DNA from: Candidatus Sulfopaludibacter sp. SbA3
GTDB taxonomy: Bacteria > Acidobacteriota > Terriglobia > Bryobacterales > Bryobacteraceae
DNA: 64,000 nt
Assembly: GCA_945890485.1 (NCBI GenBank)
Contig: CAMDCN010000008.1
Span: forward strand, 186,001 to 250,000
Direction: 5' to 3'
Position numbers and translations under genes: made by a program. The notes under the pieces were generated by a model, which saw only the letters and a program-made list of their open reading frames with translations, had not been told where the DNA came from and ran no database searches. Of this stretch, positions 17,769 to 26,913 are shown piece by piece. The first letter of the stretch is position 1. Every line of letters begins with the position of its first letter.

Positions 17769-18665
17769 ATGCCGTTGCCTGCCGAGAAAAGTCCTGAAGC
17801 GCAATCAGCGGCTCCCGCGCCCGCTATTCCGTGGCTCTTGCTGGCTTGGTGTGCCGCTCTGCTCGTTATTACGTACCTGCCAATTCTGGCGCGTATGGTT
17901 AGCCAATGGAATAACGACGATGACATGGGCCACGGGTTTTTCGTCCCATTGGTCGCGCTTTACGTAGTGTGGCAAATGCGTGCCGAATTGCTCGAAATCG
18001 TACCCCGGCCGAGTTGGTTCGGAGCCGTGCTGCTCCTCTGGGGCGCCGCGCAAATGGCTGTCGGCATGCTCGGCGCTGAACTGTTCCTGCAGCGGACCGC
18101 GTTCCTGGTCTCCGTCGTCGGTGCGATACTCTTTCTTGGCGGATGGCCGCTGCTCCGCGCCTTGCGATTCCCGCTTTGCATGCTTTTGTTCATGATTCCC
18201 ATTCCGGCGGTTATCTACAACCAAATTACATTCCCGCTCCAGTTGTTAGCGAGCCGGGTGGCAGAGATTGCGCTGACGACCATTGGAATCCCTGTGCTTC
18301 GAGATGGAAACGTGCTGGAACTCGCCAGTCAAAAGCTGTCAGTAGTCGAAGCATGTAGCGGCATTCGGTCGCTCCTCTCTCTCTCGTTTTTGTCGCTCGT
18401 GTACGGCTACTTTTTTGAAGAAAACCGAACGATCATTCGATGGTTGTTGTTTCTCGCGACGGTTCCTATTGCGATTGCCGCGAACTCATTCCGCGTTTCG
18501 CTTACCGGCATAATCAGCGAGTACAACCCGGAACTCGCCCAAGGGTTCTTTCACAGTCTGGAAGGCTGGGTGATATTCGTTTTTGCGCTGGTGTTGCTCG
18601 TTGCGTGCCATCGCCTGATTGTGCGGATTACCGAAGTCCTTTCTTCCCGCAGGGTGCCAGCTTGA
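17769..18665 (+). CDS. exosortase
   Basis: A 298-residue polytopic membrane transpeptidase of the exosortase family, which cuts and anchors PEP-CTERM-type exported proteins, often in exopolysaccharide producers. The catalytic Cys is in 'VVEACSGIRSLLSL' (near 199), the Arg in 'NSFRVSL' and the His in 'FFHSLEGW'. The start ATG at 17769 has no clear ribosome site; GTTAA and TTAAC form an inverted repeat at 17750-17766 just before it. An EpsI gene follows with a 4-base overlap. It is probably XrtA-type, but the exact subtype needs a profile search. Confidence 0.9.
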   Translation: MPLPAEKSPEAQSAAPAPAIPWLLLAWCAALLVITYLPILARMVSQWNNDDDMGHGFFVPLVALYVVWQMRAELLEIVPRPSWFGAVLLLWGAAQMAVGMLGAELFLQRTAFLVSVVGAILFLGGWPLLRALRFPLCMLLFMIPIPAVIYNQITFPLQLLASRVAEIALTTIGIPVLRDGNVLELASQKLSVVEACSGIRSLLSLSFLSLVYGYFFEENRTIIRWLLFLATVPIAIAANSFRVSLTGIISEYNPELAQGFFHSLEGWVIFVFALVLLVACHRLIVRITEVLSSRRVPA

Positions 18666-19318
18666 AATCTTACTCAAAAACTTTCGTTGCGATCTTTTCC
18701 GGCTTCATCGGCCTTCAGGCTTTGGGTGCCTATCTCCTGACGAATCGAGTGGAATACCAGCCCAGCCCTCCTCCGCTGACGAGCTTAGCCAGCCGTTTTG
18801 GTCCCTGGAGCGTGATCGGCGAGTATCCTATCGAGAAAGAGGTTCAGGACGTGTTGCAAGCGTCGGATACCCTAAGCCGGATTTACCACGACTCCGTTTC
18901 GGCGAATGGGGTTAGTCTGTTCATCGCGTTTTTCAAAAGCCAGCGGAGTGGGGTCGCTCCGCACTCGCCCAAGAACTGTCTGCCAGGCAATGGCTGGGTT
19001 CCTGAGCGAAGCGAGATCCTCCGGATTCCCGTCCAAGGGTTGGCGGACGGAATCGAAGTGAACCAATACGTTGTCCAAAAGGGCGAAACGAAGAACGTCG
19101 TAGTCTACTGGTACCAGTCGCGCGGCCGTGTCGTCGCCAGCGAGTACAAGGCAAAGGCCTACGTCATGGTCGACGCCATCACGGATAACCGGACGGACAC
19201 CTCGTTAGTCAAAGTGATCGCACCGGTGGTGAATGATGACGTTGAGGCGGCAATTCAAGTCACTCGTCGCTTCGTGAACGACGCGTTTCCGCTGATTTCG
19301 ACTGCGCTACCGAATTAG
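18662..19318 (+). CDS. EpsI family protein (exosortase-associated)
   Basis: A 218-residue protein with an N-terminal membrane helix (about 6-27) and the EpsI domain, marked by 'APHSPKNCLPGNGW' (near residues 98-111) and the end region with 'V-V-Y-W-Y-Q'. EpsI proteins occur next to, or fused to, exosortases and take part in exopolysaccharide export; their chemistry is not established. The start is TTG overlapping the exosortase stop (TTGA), with AGGGTG eight bases upstream, which argues for translational coupling. A longer in-frame reading from 18440 is antisense-like noise inside the exosortase gene. Confidence 0.85.
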   Translation: MKSYSKTFVAIFSGFIGLQALGAYLLTNRVEYQPSPPPLTSLASRFGPWSVIGEYPIEKEVQDVLQASDTLSRIYHDSVSANGVSLFIAFFKSQRSGVAPHSPKNCLPGNGWVPERSEILRIPVQGLADGIEVNQYVVQKGETKNVVVYWYQSRGRVVASEYKAKAYVMVDAITDNRTDTSLVKVIAPVVNDDVEAAIQVTRRFVNDAFPLISTALPN

Positions 19319-19322
19319 CCAG

Positions 19323-19871
19323 CTACAGACGCCGCGCGAAGAACGGGTGCCCTGCGCTCGAAAGACGCGTTTCGAAGTCCTGTTTCTGCGCCTGGCTCTG
19401 AATGGGTCCGACTAGCAGGCGGTGTTTGTTCTCAATGAGGACTATCTCGATTGGGAACCCAGCCTGTTGGAGTTCTGATCGCAGCGGTTGAAAATCGGGT
19501 ACTTCACCGGCAGCCACCTGGAGAAACAGCCGAGGGCCGTTCGGCGGAACTGTGGCGGCCGCTTGGGGGAGGGCTTCGGTCGTGCTTGGAGCAGCGGGAA
19601 GATTGGGTGGCGTCATCCTTGCCACAGGCTGCGCAGCCGGGGCGCTGAGAGGGGGGGGCGGACTTCGTTCGACGATGACGGGAGGCGGCAGCGCTGAGGA
19701 GGAGGCCTGTTCTGCACGGATGCCCGTGACCGATCGCCCAGCCAAGTAGGCCAAGCATGCGACCAGCCCCATCAACAACGTCATACCCATCACCACAGTG
19801 ACCAATTTGCGGTTTGCGAGCGCCAGCTCGTAACTGGCGGCCTCTGGAGTCGGCAGGTGAGATTCTCCCAT
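19323..19871 (-). CDS. SPOR-domain membrane protein
   Basis: A 182-residue protein: short cytoplasmic start, one membrane helix (about 27-45), a Pro/Ala-rich linker and a C-terminal SPOR domain (about 108-180, starting 'GPRLFLQVAAG'). SPOR domains bind denuded glycan strands of septal peptidoglycan, so a role at cell division or in the envelope is likely. It converges on the EpsI gene with only 4 bases between stop codons. Confidence 0.8.
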   Translation of the reverse strand: MGESHLPTPEAASYELALANRKLVTVVMGMTLLMGLVACLAYLAGRSVTGIRAEQASSSALPPPVIVERSPPPPLSAPAAQPVARMTPPNLPAAPSTTEALPQAAATVPPNGPRLFLQVAAGEVPDFQPLRSELQQAGFPIEIVLIENKHRLLVGPIQSQAQKQDFETRLSSAGHPFFARRL

Positions 19872-19926
19872 GTTGGAGCAGATCGGCTTTATAGGGAAAA
19901 AGCTTTAGAGTGTTAAAATTCGAAAC

Positions 19927-20763
19927 GTGGATTTATTTGACGAAATCGTAAGGTTGCGCAAGCTGGGACAGAAATGTGCGCTGGCGACTATCGTACAGGT
20001 GAACGGTTCCATCCCCAGCTACGAGAGTGCCAAACTGCTCGTCCGCGAGGATGGCTCCATGGCCGGTACGATTGGCGGTGGGTGTGTCGAAGCCGAGGTT
20101 TGGAACGCCGCCCGCGAGGTGATCGCGACCGAGAGGCCTCGTCAAATGAAATTTTCACTTGGTCAGGACGCGGCCTACGACAATGGTTTGATTTGCGGGG
20201 GACAATTGGAAGTTTTTGTAGAGGCGATCGTTCCGCAGCCCAAGGCTTACATCTTCGGCGCGGGCCATATCTCCAAGAGCTTGGCCAAGGCGGCGGGAAT
20301 GGCGGGATTCGCCGTCACCGTCATCGACAACCGCGAAACTTACGCCAATCGGGAGCGGTTTCCCGACGTGGAAGACGTGATTGCCGCGGAGTACGAGGAG
20401 GTGTTCCCGTCCCTGGCGGTGACCGACACAACGTACCTGATTATCGTTACCCGCGGCCATCGAGACGACATGCGGGTTCTGGCGTGGGCGGCGCAGTCGA
20501 ACGCGCGGTACTTGGCGATGATCGGTAGCAAGAGGAAAGTAATCGGTGTCGTGGAGGAGCTCGCGAAAGAGGGGTTCCCGGCTGCCGCTCTGGAGCGCCT
20601 TTACGCGCCAATGGGCTTCGATATCGGCGCGATTACGCCAGAAGAGATTGCGATCTCCGTGGTGGCCGAGATGATCGCGGTACGGCGCAATCCGGAGACC
20701 GGCTGGAGAGCGCTCTCAAAGACCGTTGCAGGGCATAACAAGGTTCAAGAGTTGGCGCGGTGA
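19927..20763 (+). CDS. XdhC family molybdenum cofactor chaperone
   Basis: A 278-residue protein of the XdhC/CoxI family that binds molybdenum cofactor, promotes its sulfuration and hands it to xanthine-dehydrogenase-type enzymes. The N-terminal XdhC domain has 'ATIVQVNGSIP' and 'TIGGGCVEAEV'; the C-terminal Rossmann domain starts 'AYIFGAGHISKSLAKAAG'. The start is GTG with only a weak ribosome site. The mocA-like gene overlaps its stop by 4 bases. No molybdenum hydroxylase gene is in the window, so its client lies elsewhere. Confidence 0.9.
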   Translation: MDLFDEIVRLRKLGQKCALATIVQVNGSIPSYESAKLLVREDGSMAGTIGGGCVEAEVWNAAREVIATERPRQMKFSLGQDAAYDNGLICGGQLEVFVEAIVPQPKAYIFGAGHISKSLAKAAGMAGFAVTVIDNRETYANRERFPDVEDVIAAEYEEVFPSLAVTDTTYLIIVTRGHRDDMRVLAWAAQSNARYLAMIGSKRKVIGVVEELAKEGFPAAALERLYAPMGFDIGAITPEEIAISVVAEMIAVRRNPETGWRALSKTVAGHNKVQELAR

Positions 20764-21299
20764 ATCTGACCGGAGTGGTTCTTGCCGCCGGGGCGTCCCG
20801 GCGAATGGGTTTTCCAAAGACGCAATTGCTCTGGAAAGGAGAGACCTATCTGGCGCGGCTCGTTCGTCTGTTCGGTGAATGCTCGCGGGTCGTTGTTGTT
20901 CTCCGGGAGGAGTTCCCGGTGGCCGGGGCGAAGGTGGTCGTAAATCCGGATCCGGAGCGTGGCATGCTGAGTTCGCTTCAGCTTGGGATGGCAGACGCGG
21001 CGGGACCGGTGATCTTCACGCCCGTTGACTTTGGACATGTGCGAGAAGAAACGGTGCGTGGGTTAGTGGACGCCTATCGCGGGGCGCCCGTGTTCAATCC
21101 ACGATTCGATGGCCGGCGCGGCCACCCGACGATCATTAGCAACGAGACGGCAAAGGGTCTACTGGCGATGCCGCCTACCGGGAACCCGAAGGATCTTTTA
21201 AAGACTTTGCCTCCGGCGTGGTTTGAATGTGACGACCCCGGCGTGTTGCGGGATGTCGATGATCCGGAGGCCTACCGCCGGGTGGTGGCGGAACTATGA
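20760..21299 (+). CDS. MobA/MocA-like nucleotidyltransferase
   Basis: A 179-residue GT-A-fold nucleotidyltransferase. The motif 'LAAGASRRMGFPKTQLLW' at residues 8-25 is the nucleotide-binding signature shared by MocA (CTP:molybdopterin cytidylyltransferase) and MobA; the pairing with xdhC favours MocA, which makes the cytosine dinucleotide cofactor of molybdenum hydroxylases. The start is GTG in a GTGA overlap with xdhC, and the gene overlaps the AsmA-like gene by ATGA. Confidence 0.85.
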   Translation: MNLTGVVLAAGASRRMGFPKTQLLWKGETYLARLVRLFGECSRVVVVLREEFPVAGAKVVVNPDPERGMLSSLQLGMADAAGPVIFTPVDFGHVREETVRGLVDAYRGAPVFNPRFDGRRGHPTIISNETAKGLLAMPPTGNPKDLLKTLPPAWFECDDPGVLRDVDDPEAYRRVVAEL

Positions 21300-23608
21300 C
21301 GAAGCGGCGGATATGGTTCAGCCTGCTATTGTTGCTGATCGTTGTCGTGGCAGCTCCCTTCTGGAAGGCAGACCAGTTTTCGCCAATTTTGGCGGCCAGT
21401 CTGGAGCGAGCCCTCCAGCGGAAGGTCGAAGTTGGCGCCGTCCGTCTTCATTTGCTGACGGGGCCAGGGTTTACGCTCAGCGACGTTGTTATCCATGAAG
21501 ATCCGTCGGTTTCGGCGGAGCCGCTCGCCTACGTCACCTCGTTGGTGGTGCGGCTGCGCATCGGAGCATTGTTACGGGGGGCGATCGAGTTTTCCGCTCT
21601 CCGCCTCGAAGAGCCGTCCGTCAATCTGATGCAGACGGGCAGTGGCGTGTGGAATGTCGAAGCGCTTTTGCGCAACCCGTCCCAGACTACAGGTGGGGAT
21701 CTGCCGGACCTGGAAGTTCGCGGTGGACGTTTGAATATCAAGATTGACGGGACGAAGTCTGTTTATTACTTCACGAGTACCGATCTTGATTTCTCGGCGC
21801 AAGCGGGAGGGCAATCGTTCGAAATCTGGTTTCGGGGCGAACCGGCGCGAACCGACCGACCGGCCCAAGGCTTCGGGCAGGTAACGGGCCGGGGCCGATG
21901 GCTGCGCCCGGAATCGGGCGAGCCGAAACTCGAGATCGATTATCGACTGGAACCGTCCGCCGTCGAGGAGTTAACCACCCTGCTGGCAAGCCGCGACGTC
22001 GGCCTCCACGGGATGGTGGAGTCACGCGGGCGCCTGGCGGGACCGGTGTCGGCGATGGAGCTAACTGGGCAGTTAGACCTGAGTGACCTTCATTATTGGA
22101 ACCAGCCGCCGCGGCCCGGAAAACTGCGGGTTGGATACAAGGGGCTGTGGAACCTGCCGAACCAGGAGTTTCGGGTTTCGACGGACGATCAGGGGGGAAG
22201 CCCTTTGCCGCTGCGGGCGTCCGTGCAGTTGCAATCGTACCTTTCGGCGCCTCGGTGGCAGGTGGAGTTGGAGCCGCAGCGAATGCCACTGGTGTTGGCT
22301 GTTGGGTGGCTCCGTCCGGGCGGTGAACATTTCGTCGATCTTCAAGTGGGCGGCTTCATTTCGGGCAAGGTTGCCGTGGCCCAGGACCGCACCGCGGAAG
22401 GACAGCTACAGGTTGAGGGAGTCTCGCTGGCCGATAAGGGCAGTCAGTTTCTCAGGGCCGCGAATCTGGCAATTGAAGTCGGTGGCGGCAAGATGCGTTT
22501 GCAGGCCCCGGTCATCGAGATGGGCCCGCGTGGTGCGGCTGCGCTCGAATACGAATGGAGCTGGGCGACGCGAGAGGTCTCCGGTGCGCTGCAGGCGAAG
22601 TCCGTTAGCGTTGACCAGTTGCAGCAGTTGGCGGCCTTGACGATCGAGAATCCACCGCTTGTGGGCGAACTGAAACGTGGACAGATCCGAGGACAAATCC
22701 GTGTTCGCCGCTTGGCGGATGCACCTCCGGAATGGAACGGTGTCTTCCAGTTGACCGATTCACTCGTCACTGTTCCCGAGTTCGCAGAGCCCTTGCAAAT
22801 CAATCAGGCGTCGGTTGAGTTGCGGGGGGAGCGGCTCTCGGCGCGGGGCATCAAGGCCCGGGCTGGAAAAGTGGACTGGACCGGCGACTATCAGTATGAT
22901 TCCACCCAGAGGCGTCCGCACCGGTTCCAGGTGCGGGTTGAGAGCGTGTCCGCTGCCGAATTGGAACGGCTTTTAACGCCCGCCCTGCTACGGGAGCGAG
23001 GGTTTCTCGCTCGGACGCTCGGTATCGGCGAAGGTTCCGTGCCGGATTGGCTGGCGTCGAGGCGGGCGGAAGGGACGTTGTCCATTGAGCGCATGGAGGT
23101 GGGGCCTGAAACGCTGCGCGACCTCGCAGCAGTGGTGCAATGGGACGCCTCGCGCGTTAAGTTAAGCAAACTGCGATTCGACTGGGCAGAGGCGGAACTA
23201 GAGGGTGAACTGGGGATCGACCTGCAACGGGCAATGCCAATCTACACTGCGAACGGCCGGGCCACGGGAATCTCGTGGCAGGGTGGAAAAGTGGCATTGC
23301 TTTGGAAAGCGGAATCTCGCGGAATGGGAATGGAGATCGTCCAAAATGCCAGAGTCAGCGGCGAAGCCAGTGGGGAACAGGCGCATATTGGAGATTGGAC
23401 GGCGCGGCGGTTCCGAACCAGATTCGGATTGCGGGCGGAATCCGGCGACCTGCGTCTTGATCTCGAAGCCATCGAGGCCGAGACAGCAGAGGGAACTTGG
23501 ACAGGTAAAGGCAGCACGCAACGGCAAGGCAAACTGACCGTGGAGCTGTCGAGCGAGGGCCGCGACGCCAAATTTAGTGGCCAAGTCTTCCCGCTCGAGC
23601 TCCGCTAA
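21296..23608 (+). CDS. AsmA-like envelope protein
   Basis: A 770-residue protein with an N-terminal membrane anchor (about 6-23) and an N-terminal AsmA domain ('LERALQRKVEVGAVRLHLLTG' style, about 35-130), followed by long repetitive beta-sheet sequence. AsmA-like proteins form periplasmic grooves thought to carry phospholipids between membranes. It is tied by ATGA to the mocA-like gene, although no functional link is obvious. Its stop overlaps the convergent histidine kinase gene by 4 bases. Confidence 0.8.
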   Translation: MTKRRIWFSLLLLLIVVVAAPFWKADQFSPILAASLERALQRKVEVGAVRLHLLTGPGFTLSDVVIHEDPSVSAEPLAYVTSLVVRLRIGALLRGAIEFSALRLEEPSVNLMQTGSGVWNVEALLRNPSQTTGGDLPDLEVRGGRLNIKIDGTKSVYYFTSTDLDFSAQAGGQSFEIWFRGEPARTDRPAQGFGQVTGRGRWLRPESGEPKLEIDYRLEPSAVEELTTLLASRDVGLHGMVESRGRLAGPVSAMELTGQLDLSDLHYWNQPPRPGKLRVGYKGLWNLPNQEFRVSTDDQGGSPLPLRASVQLQSYLSAPRWQVELEPQRMPLVLAVGWLRPGGEHFVDLQVGGFISGKVAVAQDRTAEGQLQVEGVSLADKGSQFLRAANLAIEVGGGKMRLQAPVIEMGPRGAAALEYEWSWATREVSGALQAKSVSVDQLQQLAALTIENPPLVGELKRGQIRGQIRVRRLADAPPEWNGVFQLTDSLVTVPEFAEPLQINQASVELRGERLSARGIKARAGKVDWTGDYQYDSTQRRPHRFQVRVESVSAAELERLLTPALLRERGFLARTLGIGEGSVPDWLASRRAEGTLSIERMEVGPETLRDLAAVVQWDASRVKLSKLRFDWAEAELEGELGIDLQRAMPIYTANGRATGISWQGGKVALLWKAESRGMGMEIVQNARVSGEASGEQAHIGDWTARRFRTRFGLRAESGDLRLDLEAIEAETAEGTWTGKGSTQRQGKLTVELSSEGRDAKFSGQVFPLELR

Positions 23609-24273
23609 GTCGCGATTGGAAAGAGCAGCGTGAACGTAGTCCCGTGGCCGACTCCCGATTCGACGGAAAGGCGCCCACCGTGCGCTTCGACGAAGGCCCT
23701 GACGCTGGAGAGTCCGAGACCCGTCCGTTGTGAATCCGTTCCGGTTGAAAAAAATGGCTCGAACAGTCTGGCGCGGACCGAGTCGTCCATGCCGCGGCCG
23801 TTGTCTTTGACCAGGAGAGCCACGGTTGCACCGTCTGAAGATGTCTCCACCGTGATTCTGCCCGATTCGTCGATCGCCGTGCGGGCGTTCAATACGAGAT
23901 TAAGAAGTGCATTGCGGAGCTGATTGGGGTCCACAAATATAGACGCACCGGGCGCGGCGTCATGCACCAGAAATCGTACGCGCGCGCCAAGCAGCTGGCG
24001 CAGGGCGGATTCTACGAAACGAAGCCATTCGTCGATAACTACTCGTTCGAGGACGGGAGGGGTTTGCCGGAGATAGCCAAGCAACTGGCGGGGCAAGGCT
24101 GCAGCGTCCGCGAGGGAAGTCGACAGGTTATGGGCTGCCTCGCTGGGAGGGAGTTCGGCACACTGGGCTTGGAGTAATGTCAGAACGTTGTTCCAGTCGT
24201 GAACCAGATGTGCGGTCTGCAGCCCGAGCAGGAGAAGCTTCTCCTGGTGTTCTGCGGTTATGGTGGCACCCAT
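23605..24273 (-). CDS. minimal sensor histidine kinase-like ATPase
   Basis: A 222-residue cytoplasmic protein with only the transmitter core: an H-box-like 'LVHDWNNVLTLL' (His25; compare H-D-F-N-N of orphan kinases), the N box 'NQLRNALLNLVLNA', the G1 box 'DNGRGMD' and the G2 box 'RTGLGLSSVRAF'. It has no sensor, membrane or receiver domain, and no response regulator is adjacent, so its partner is unknown. The start at ATG 24273 fits the family; the in-frame extension to 24486 is antisense to the debranching enzyme and rejected. It is divergent from that gene with 23 bases between starts. Confidence 0.8.
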   Translation of the reverse strand: MGATITAEHQEKLLLLGLQTAHLVHDWNNVLTLLQAQCAELPPSEAAHNLSTSLADAAALPRQLLGYLRQTPPVLERVVIDEWLRFVESALRQLLGARVRFLVHDAAPGASIFVDPNQLRNALLNLVLNARTAIDESGRITVETSSDGATVALLVKDNGRGMDDSVRARLFEPFFSTGTDSQRTGLGLSSVRAFVEAHGGRLSVESGVGHGTTFTLLFPIAT

Positions 24274-24296
24274 TGGACCTATACTACAAGCAGAGT

Positions 24297-26075
24297 ATGT
24301 CCAATAGCCAATTGGGTCCTGAATTGCTGCGGGAGTATCCGAAATCGTCCCATTTGGAGTGGCTGGCAGCCAATGGGGAAGGCGCCTATGCCATGGGCAC
24401 CGTCGCGGGTGCCAACACGCGCCGGTATCATGGCTTACTCGTCGCGCCTTGGGGCGACAGCGGAGAGCGGCATGTGTTGTTCCCAAAAGTGGAAGAGGAG
24501 ATTTTCGTTGACGGCCGCTGGGTCGAATTGGGCGCCTGTCAGTATCCCGGAGTGGTGACGCCGCGAGGCTTTGAATACCTGATCGATTTTGTCGCCGAAC
24601 CCGAGCCTGTGTGGACGTGGATGGTTGCGGGCGTTCAAGTGGTGCGCCGTCTGCAATTAATGAAGCGGCCTTCCGGAGTGCGCCTCCTCTACTCCTCGAG
24701 CGTGGAATGCCCGTTTCGGGTTCGCGTCTTCACGGCGACCCGCGGCTACCATGGACTGGGAACGGGGCCCGATTCTCCGTTACGATTTGCGATGGCGGGA
24801 GCTACTTGGGAGGCGTGCAATGAGTGGTACCGTAACGTCGAGTATCTGGAAGAGCTGGATCGCGGTTTTCCGTTTCGGGAGGATCTTTGGTGCCCGGGCA
24901 CGTTTCACGGGATCTCTAATAGTGCGATCACCGCTTCGCTCGGCGAAATAGGACAGCCGGAGACGCGCACTGGCGCCGACGTCTTTTTGTTCCAAAAAGG
25001 CGAACGATTGACGTTGCTGGCGGGCTATCCCTGGTTTACGGATTGGGGCCGGGATACATTTATCGCGATGCCGGGGCTGCTGATCGAAACGGGGCGTATC
25101 GACGAAGCAAAGCAGATTTTTTCCGGGTTTCTGGCGCACATGCGGCAAGGACTCCTTCCCAACCGGTTCCCTGATCAGGGCAGTGAGCCGGAGTACAACA
25201 CCGTCGATGGAACCCTTTGGGCGTTTGAAGCCGCCAGCCACCTGGTTCAGTCCGGGCAATTGGACTGGGTCCTGGCGGAATTCTATCCTGCCGGGGTGGA
25301 GATCATCGGATGGCACGAGCGGGGAACGTTATTCGCTATCGGGATGGATCCCGCCGACGGGCTACTTCGCTGCGGCGATGAACAGACGCAGTTGACCTGG
25401 ATGGACGCCCGTAGCGACGGCAAACCGGTAACCCCGCGGTACGGCAAGCCGGTGGAGGTGAATGCTCTCTGGTACAACGCGCTTCGATTGATGTCCGCGT
25501 GGGCGGGACAACGGGGAGAAGAGTCGCGTCAGATGAAGTATGCGGCCTTGGCGGATTGGGCTGAACGAAGCTTCGCCGCGGTCTACTGGAATGAGGATGC
25601 CGACTGCCTGTACGATCTGCCGGGATGCGCCGAGATTCGCCCGAATCAAATTTTCGCGGCTGCCTTGACCTATCCGCTCCTTGATCCGGCGCGGCGCCGC
25701 GCTCTCTTGCAGACCGTGCGCCAGCACCTGCTGACCCCTTTCGGGTTGCGTACATTGGCGCCGCAGGATCCGTCCTACCAGGGACGCTACGCTGGTGGGC
25801 CAGCCGAGCGGGATGCCGCCTACCATCAGGGGACCGTGTGGCCGTGGCTCGCAGCGCCGTTTGCCATTGCCTGGGAGCGCGAATTTGGGGAGCCGCATCC
25901 GTTTCCCGACTTGGAGCAGGAACTGCATGAGGGGTGCTTAGGATCGGTAGCCGAAATCTACGATGGCGACGCGCCGCACCACCGACGCGGCGCGCCGGCC
26001 CAAGCGTGGAGCATGGCGGCTCTCTGCACTCTCAGGAGTCGCCGCCAGAACCCGCCGCGACCGCCCGCCGCTTAA
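24297..26075 (+). CDS. glycogen debranching enzyme (amylo-alpha-1,6-glucosidase type)
   Basis: A 592-residue protein of the bacterial/archaeal GDE type: an N-terminal beta domain (GDE_N, to about residue 220; 'GEGAYAMGTVAGANTRRYHG') and a C-terminal (alpha/alpha)6 barrel (GDE_C, GH133) with 'EYNTVDGTLWAFEA' (residues 299-312), 'TQLTWMDAR' and 'HQGTVWPWLAAPF'. It releases the alpha-1,6-linked glucose stubs of glycogen or other branched glucans. ATG 24297 starts it. Its last 44 bases overlap the convergent DUF2520 gene. Confidence 0.92.
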   Translation: MSNSQLGPELLREYPKSSHLEWLAANGEGAYAMGTVAGANTRRYHGLLVAPWGDSGERHVLFPKVEEEIFVDGRWVELGACQYPGVVTPRGFEYLIDFVAEPEPVWTWMVAGVQVVRRLQLMKRPSGVRLLYSSSVECPFRVRVFTATRGYHGLGTGPDSPLRFAMAGATWEACNEWYRNVEYLEELDRGFPFREDLWCPGTFHGISNSAITASLGEIGQPETRTGADVFLFQKGERLTLLAGYPWFTDWGRDTFIAMPGLLIETGRIDEAKQIFSGFLAHMRQGLLPNRFPDQGSEPEYNTVDGTLWAFEAASHLVQSGQLDWVLAEFYPAGVEIIGWHERGTLFAIGMDPADGLLRCGDEQTQLTWMDARSDGKPVTPRYGKPVEVNALWYNALRLMSAWAGQRGEESRQMKYAALADWAERSFAAVYWNEDADCLYDLPGCAEIRPNQIFAAALTYPLLDPARRRALLQTVRQHLLTPFGLRTLAPQDPSYQGRYAGGPAERDAAYHQGTVWPWLAAPFAIAWEREFGEPHPFPDLEQELHEGCLGSVAEIYDGDAPHHRRGAPAQAWSMAALCTLRSRRQNPPRPPAA

Positions 26076-26913
26076 CTGCGGGTGGATCGTCGATCGTTGC
26101 CTCATCTTCGAGGGCGCGAAGCCAATCGGCATCGTGCCCGAAGAGTTCAAGCGCCATATGGGCTGTCTCAGCGAAGTAAGCTCCCAAGATGGTGTTTTCC
26201 TCTTCGAGGGCGGCCAGTTGGCGACGAACGGATTCGAGGTCGCGCTGTGGAAGAACACCGGTCCAGCCTTGGCGGCCGGCTTTTTGCCAAGCGCGAATCG
26301 TGTGGAGCAGCGTTCGTTCCGCGATGGCGGCTGCCTCCTTGGGATCGAGGCCCGCTTTTCGGAAACAGTCCACGGCTGCGGCCAGCAGCGGGGTCGCCAA
26401 AGTTCCGGTGAAAGCCAATCCCGCGGAAAACACCTGCTTCTTCCCCCGCTCGACGGTGAAGAAGGGCGTGCGTACAGCGGCGAGGAACTTCTTCAGCTTA
26501 CGCAGCGCCGCGGGGTCGCCTTCGGCGCAGAAACGCACATCGCCGAAGCCGTCCATGGAGTCCAGGGTAGCCACCTCTGCGCCGAGCGCCGCCAGGTCCG
26601 CCAAGTCCTTGCTGTCCATCCGGGAATCGAGCAGGACAAGCGCCCGTTTGTTCCAATCGAGGTCCGAAGTGCGTGCAAGTTCGAGTAGCGATGGGAGCGA
26701 GGCGTCAGGTCCCGACACGAAGAGCATCGAGGCGGCTCCCATCTCATTGATCCTTGCCGGTTGTCCGGCTTTGAGTTGATTCGCGATGCGGCTGGCAACG
26801 CGGAGGCTAGCGGCCGTAACAGGGCCTAGCTGCGTATGCAGGCCTGGCAAACGAGCCAGCGCCGGACTAATCGGGCCGGCCGCAATCAGGCCGACCCAGA
26901 GCGGGAATTTCAT
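26032..26913 (-). CDS. Rossmann-like / DUF2520 domain protein
   Basis: A 293-residue protein. The C-terminal part (about 150-260, '[20 protein letters not shown]' ... '[18 protein letters not shown]') matches the DUF2520 all-helical domain that normally follows an NAD(P)-binding Rossmann domain resembling F420-dependent oxidoreductases. The expected N-terminal G-x-G-x-x-G is degraded to '[13 protein letters not shown]', so dinucleotide binding is doubtful. It is the last gene of a long minus-strand operon and overlaps uvrB by 4 bases (ATGA). Function unknown. Confidence 0.65.
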   Translation of the reverse strand: MKFPLWVGLIAAGPISPALARLPGLHTQLGPVTAASLRVASRIANQLKAGQPARINEMGAASMLFVSGPDASLPSLLELARTSDLDWNKRALVLLDSRMDSKDLADLAALGAEVATLDSMDGFGDVRFCAEGDPAALRKLKKFLAAVRTPFFTVERGKKQVFSAGLAFTGTLATPLLAAAVDCFRKAGLDPKEAAAIAERTLLHTIRAWQKAGRQGWTGVLPQRDLESVRRQLAALEEENTILGAYFAETAHMALELFGHDADWLRALEDEATIDDPPAVKRRAVAAGSGGDS

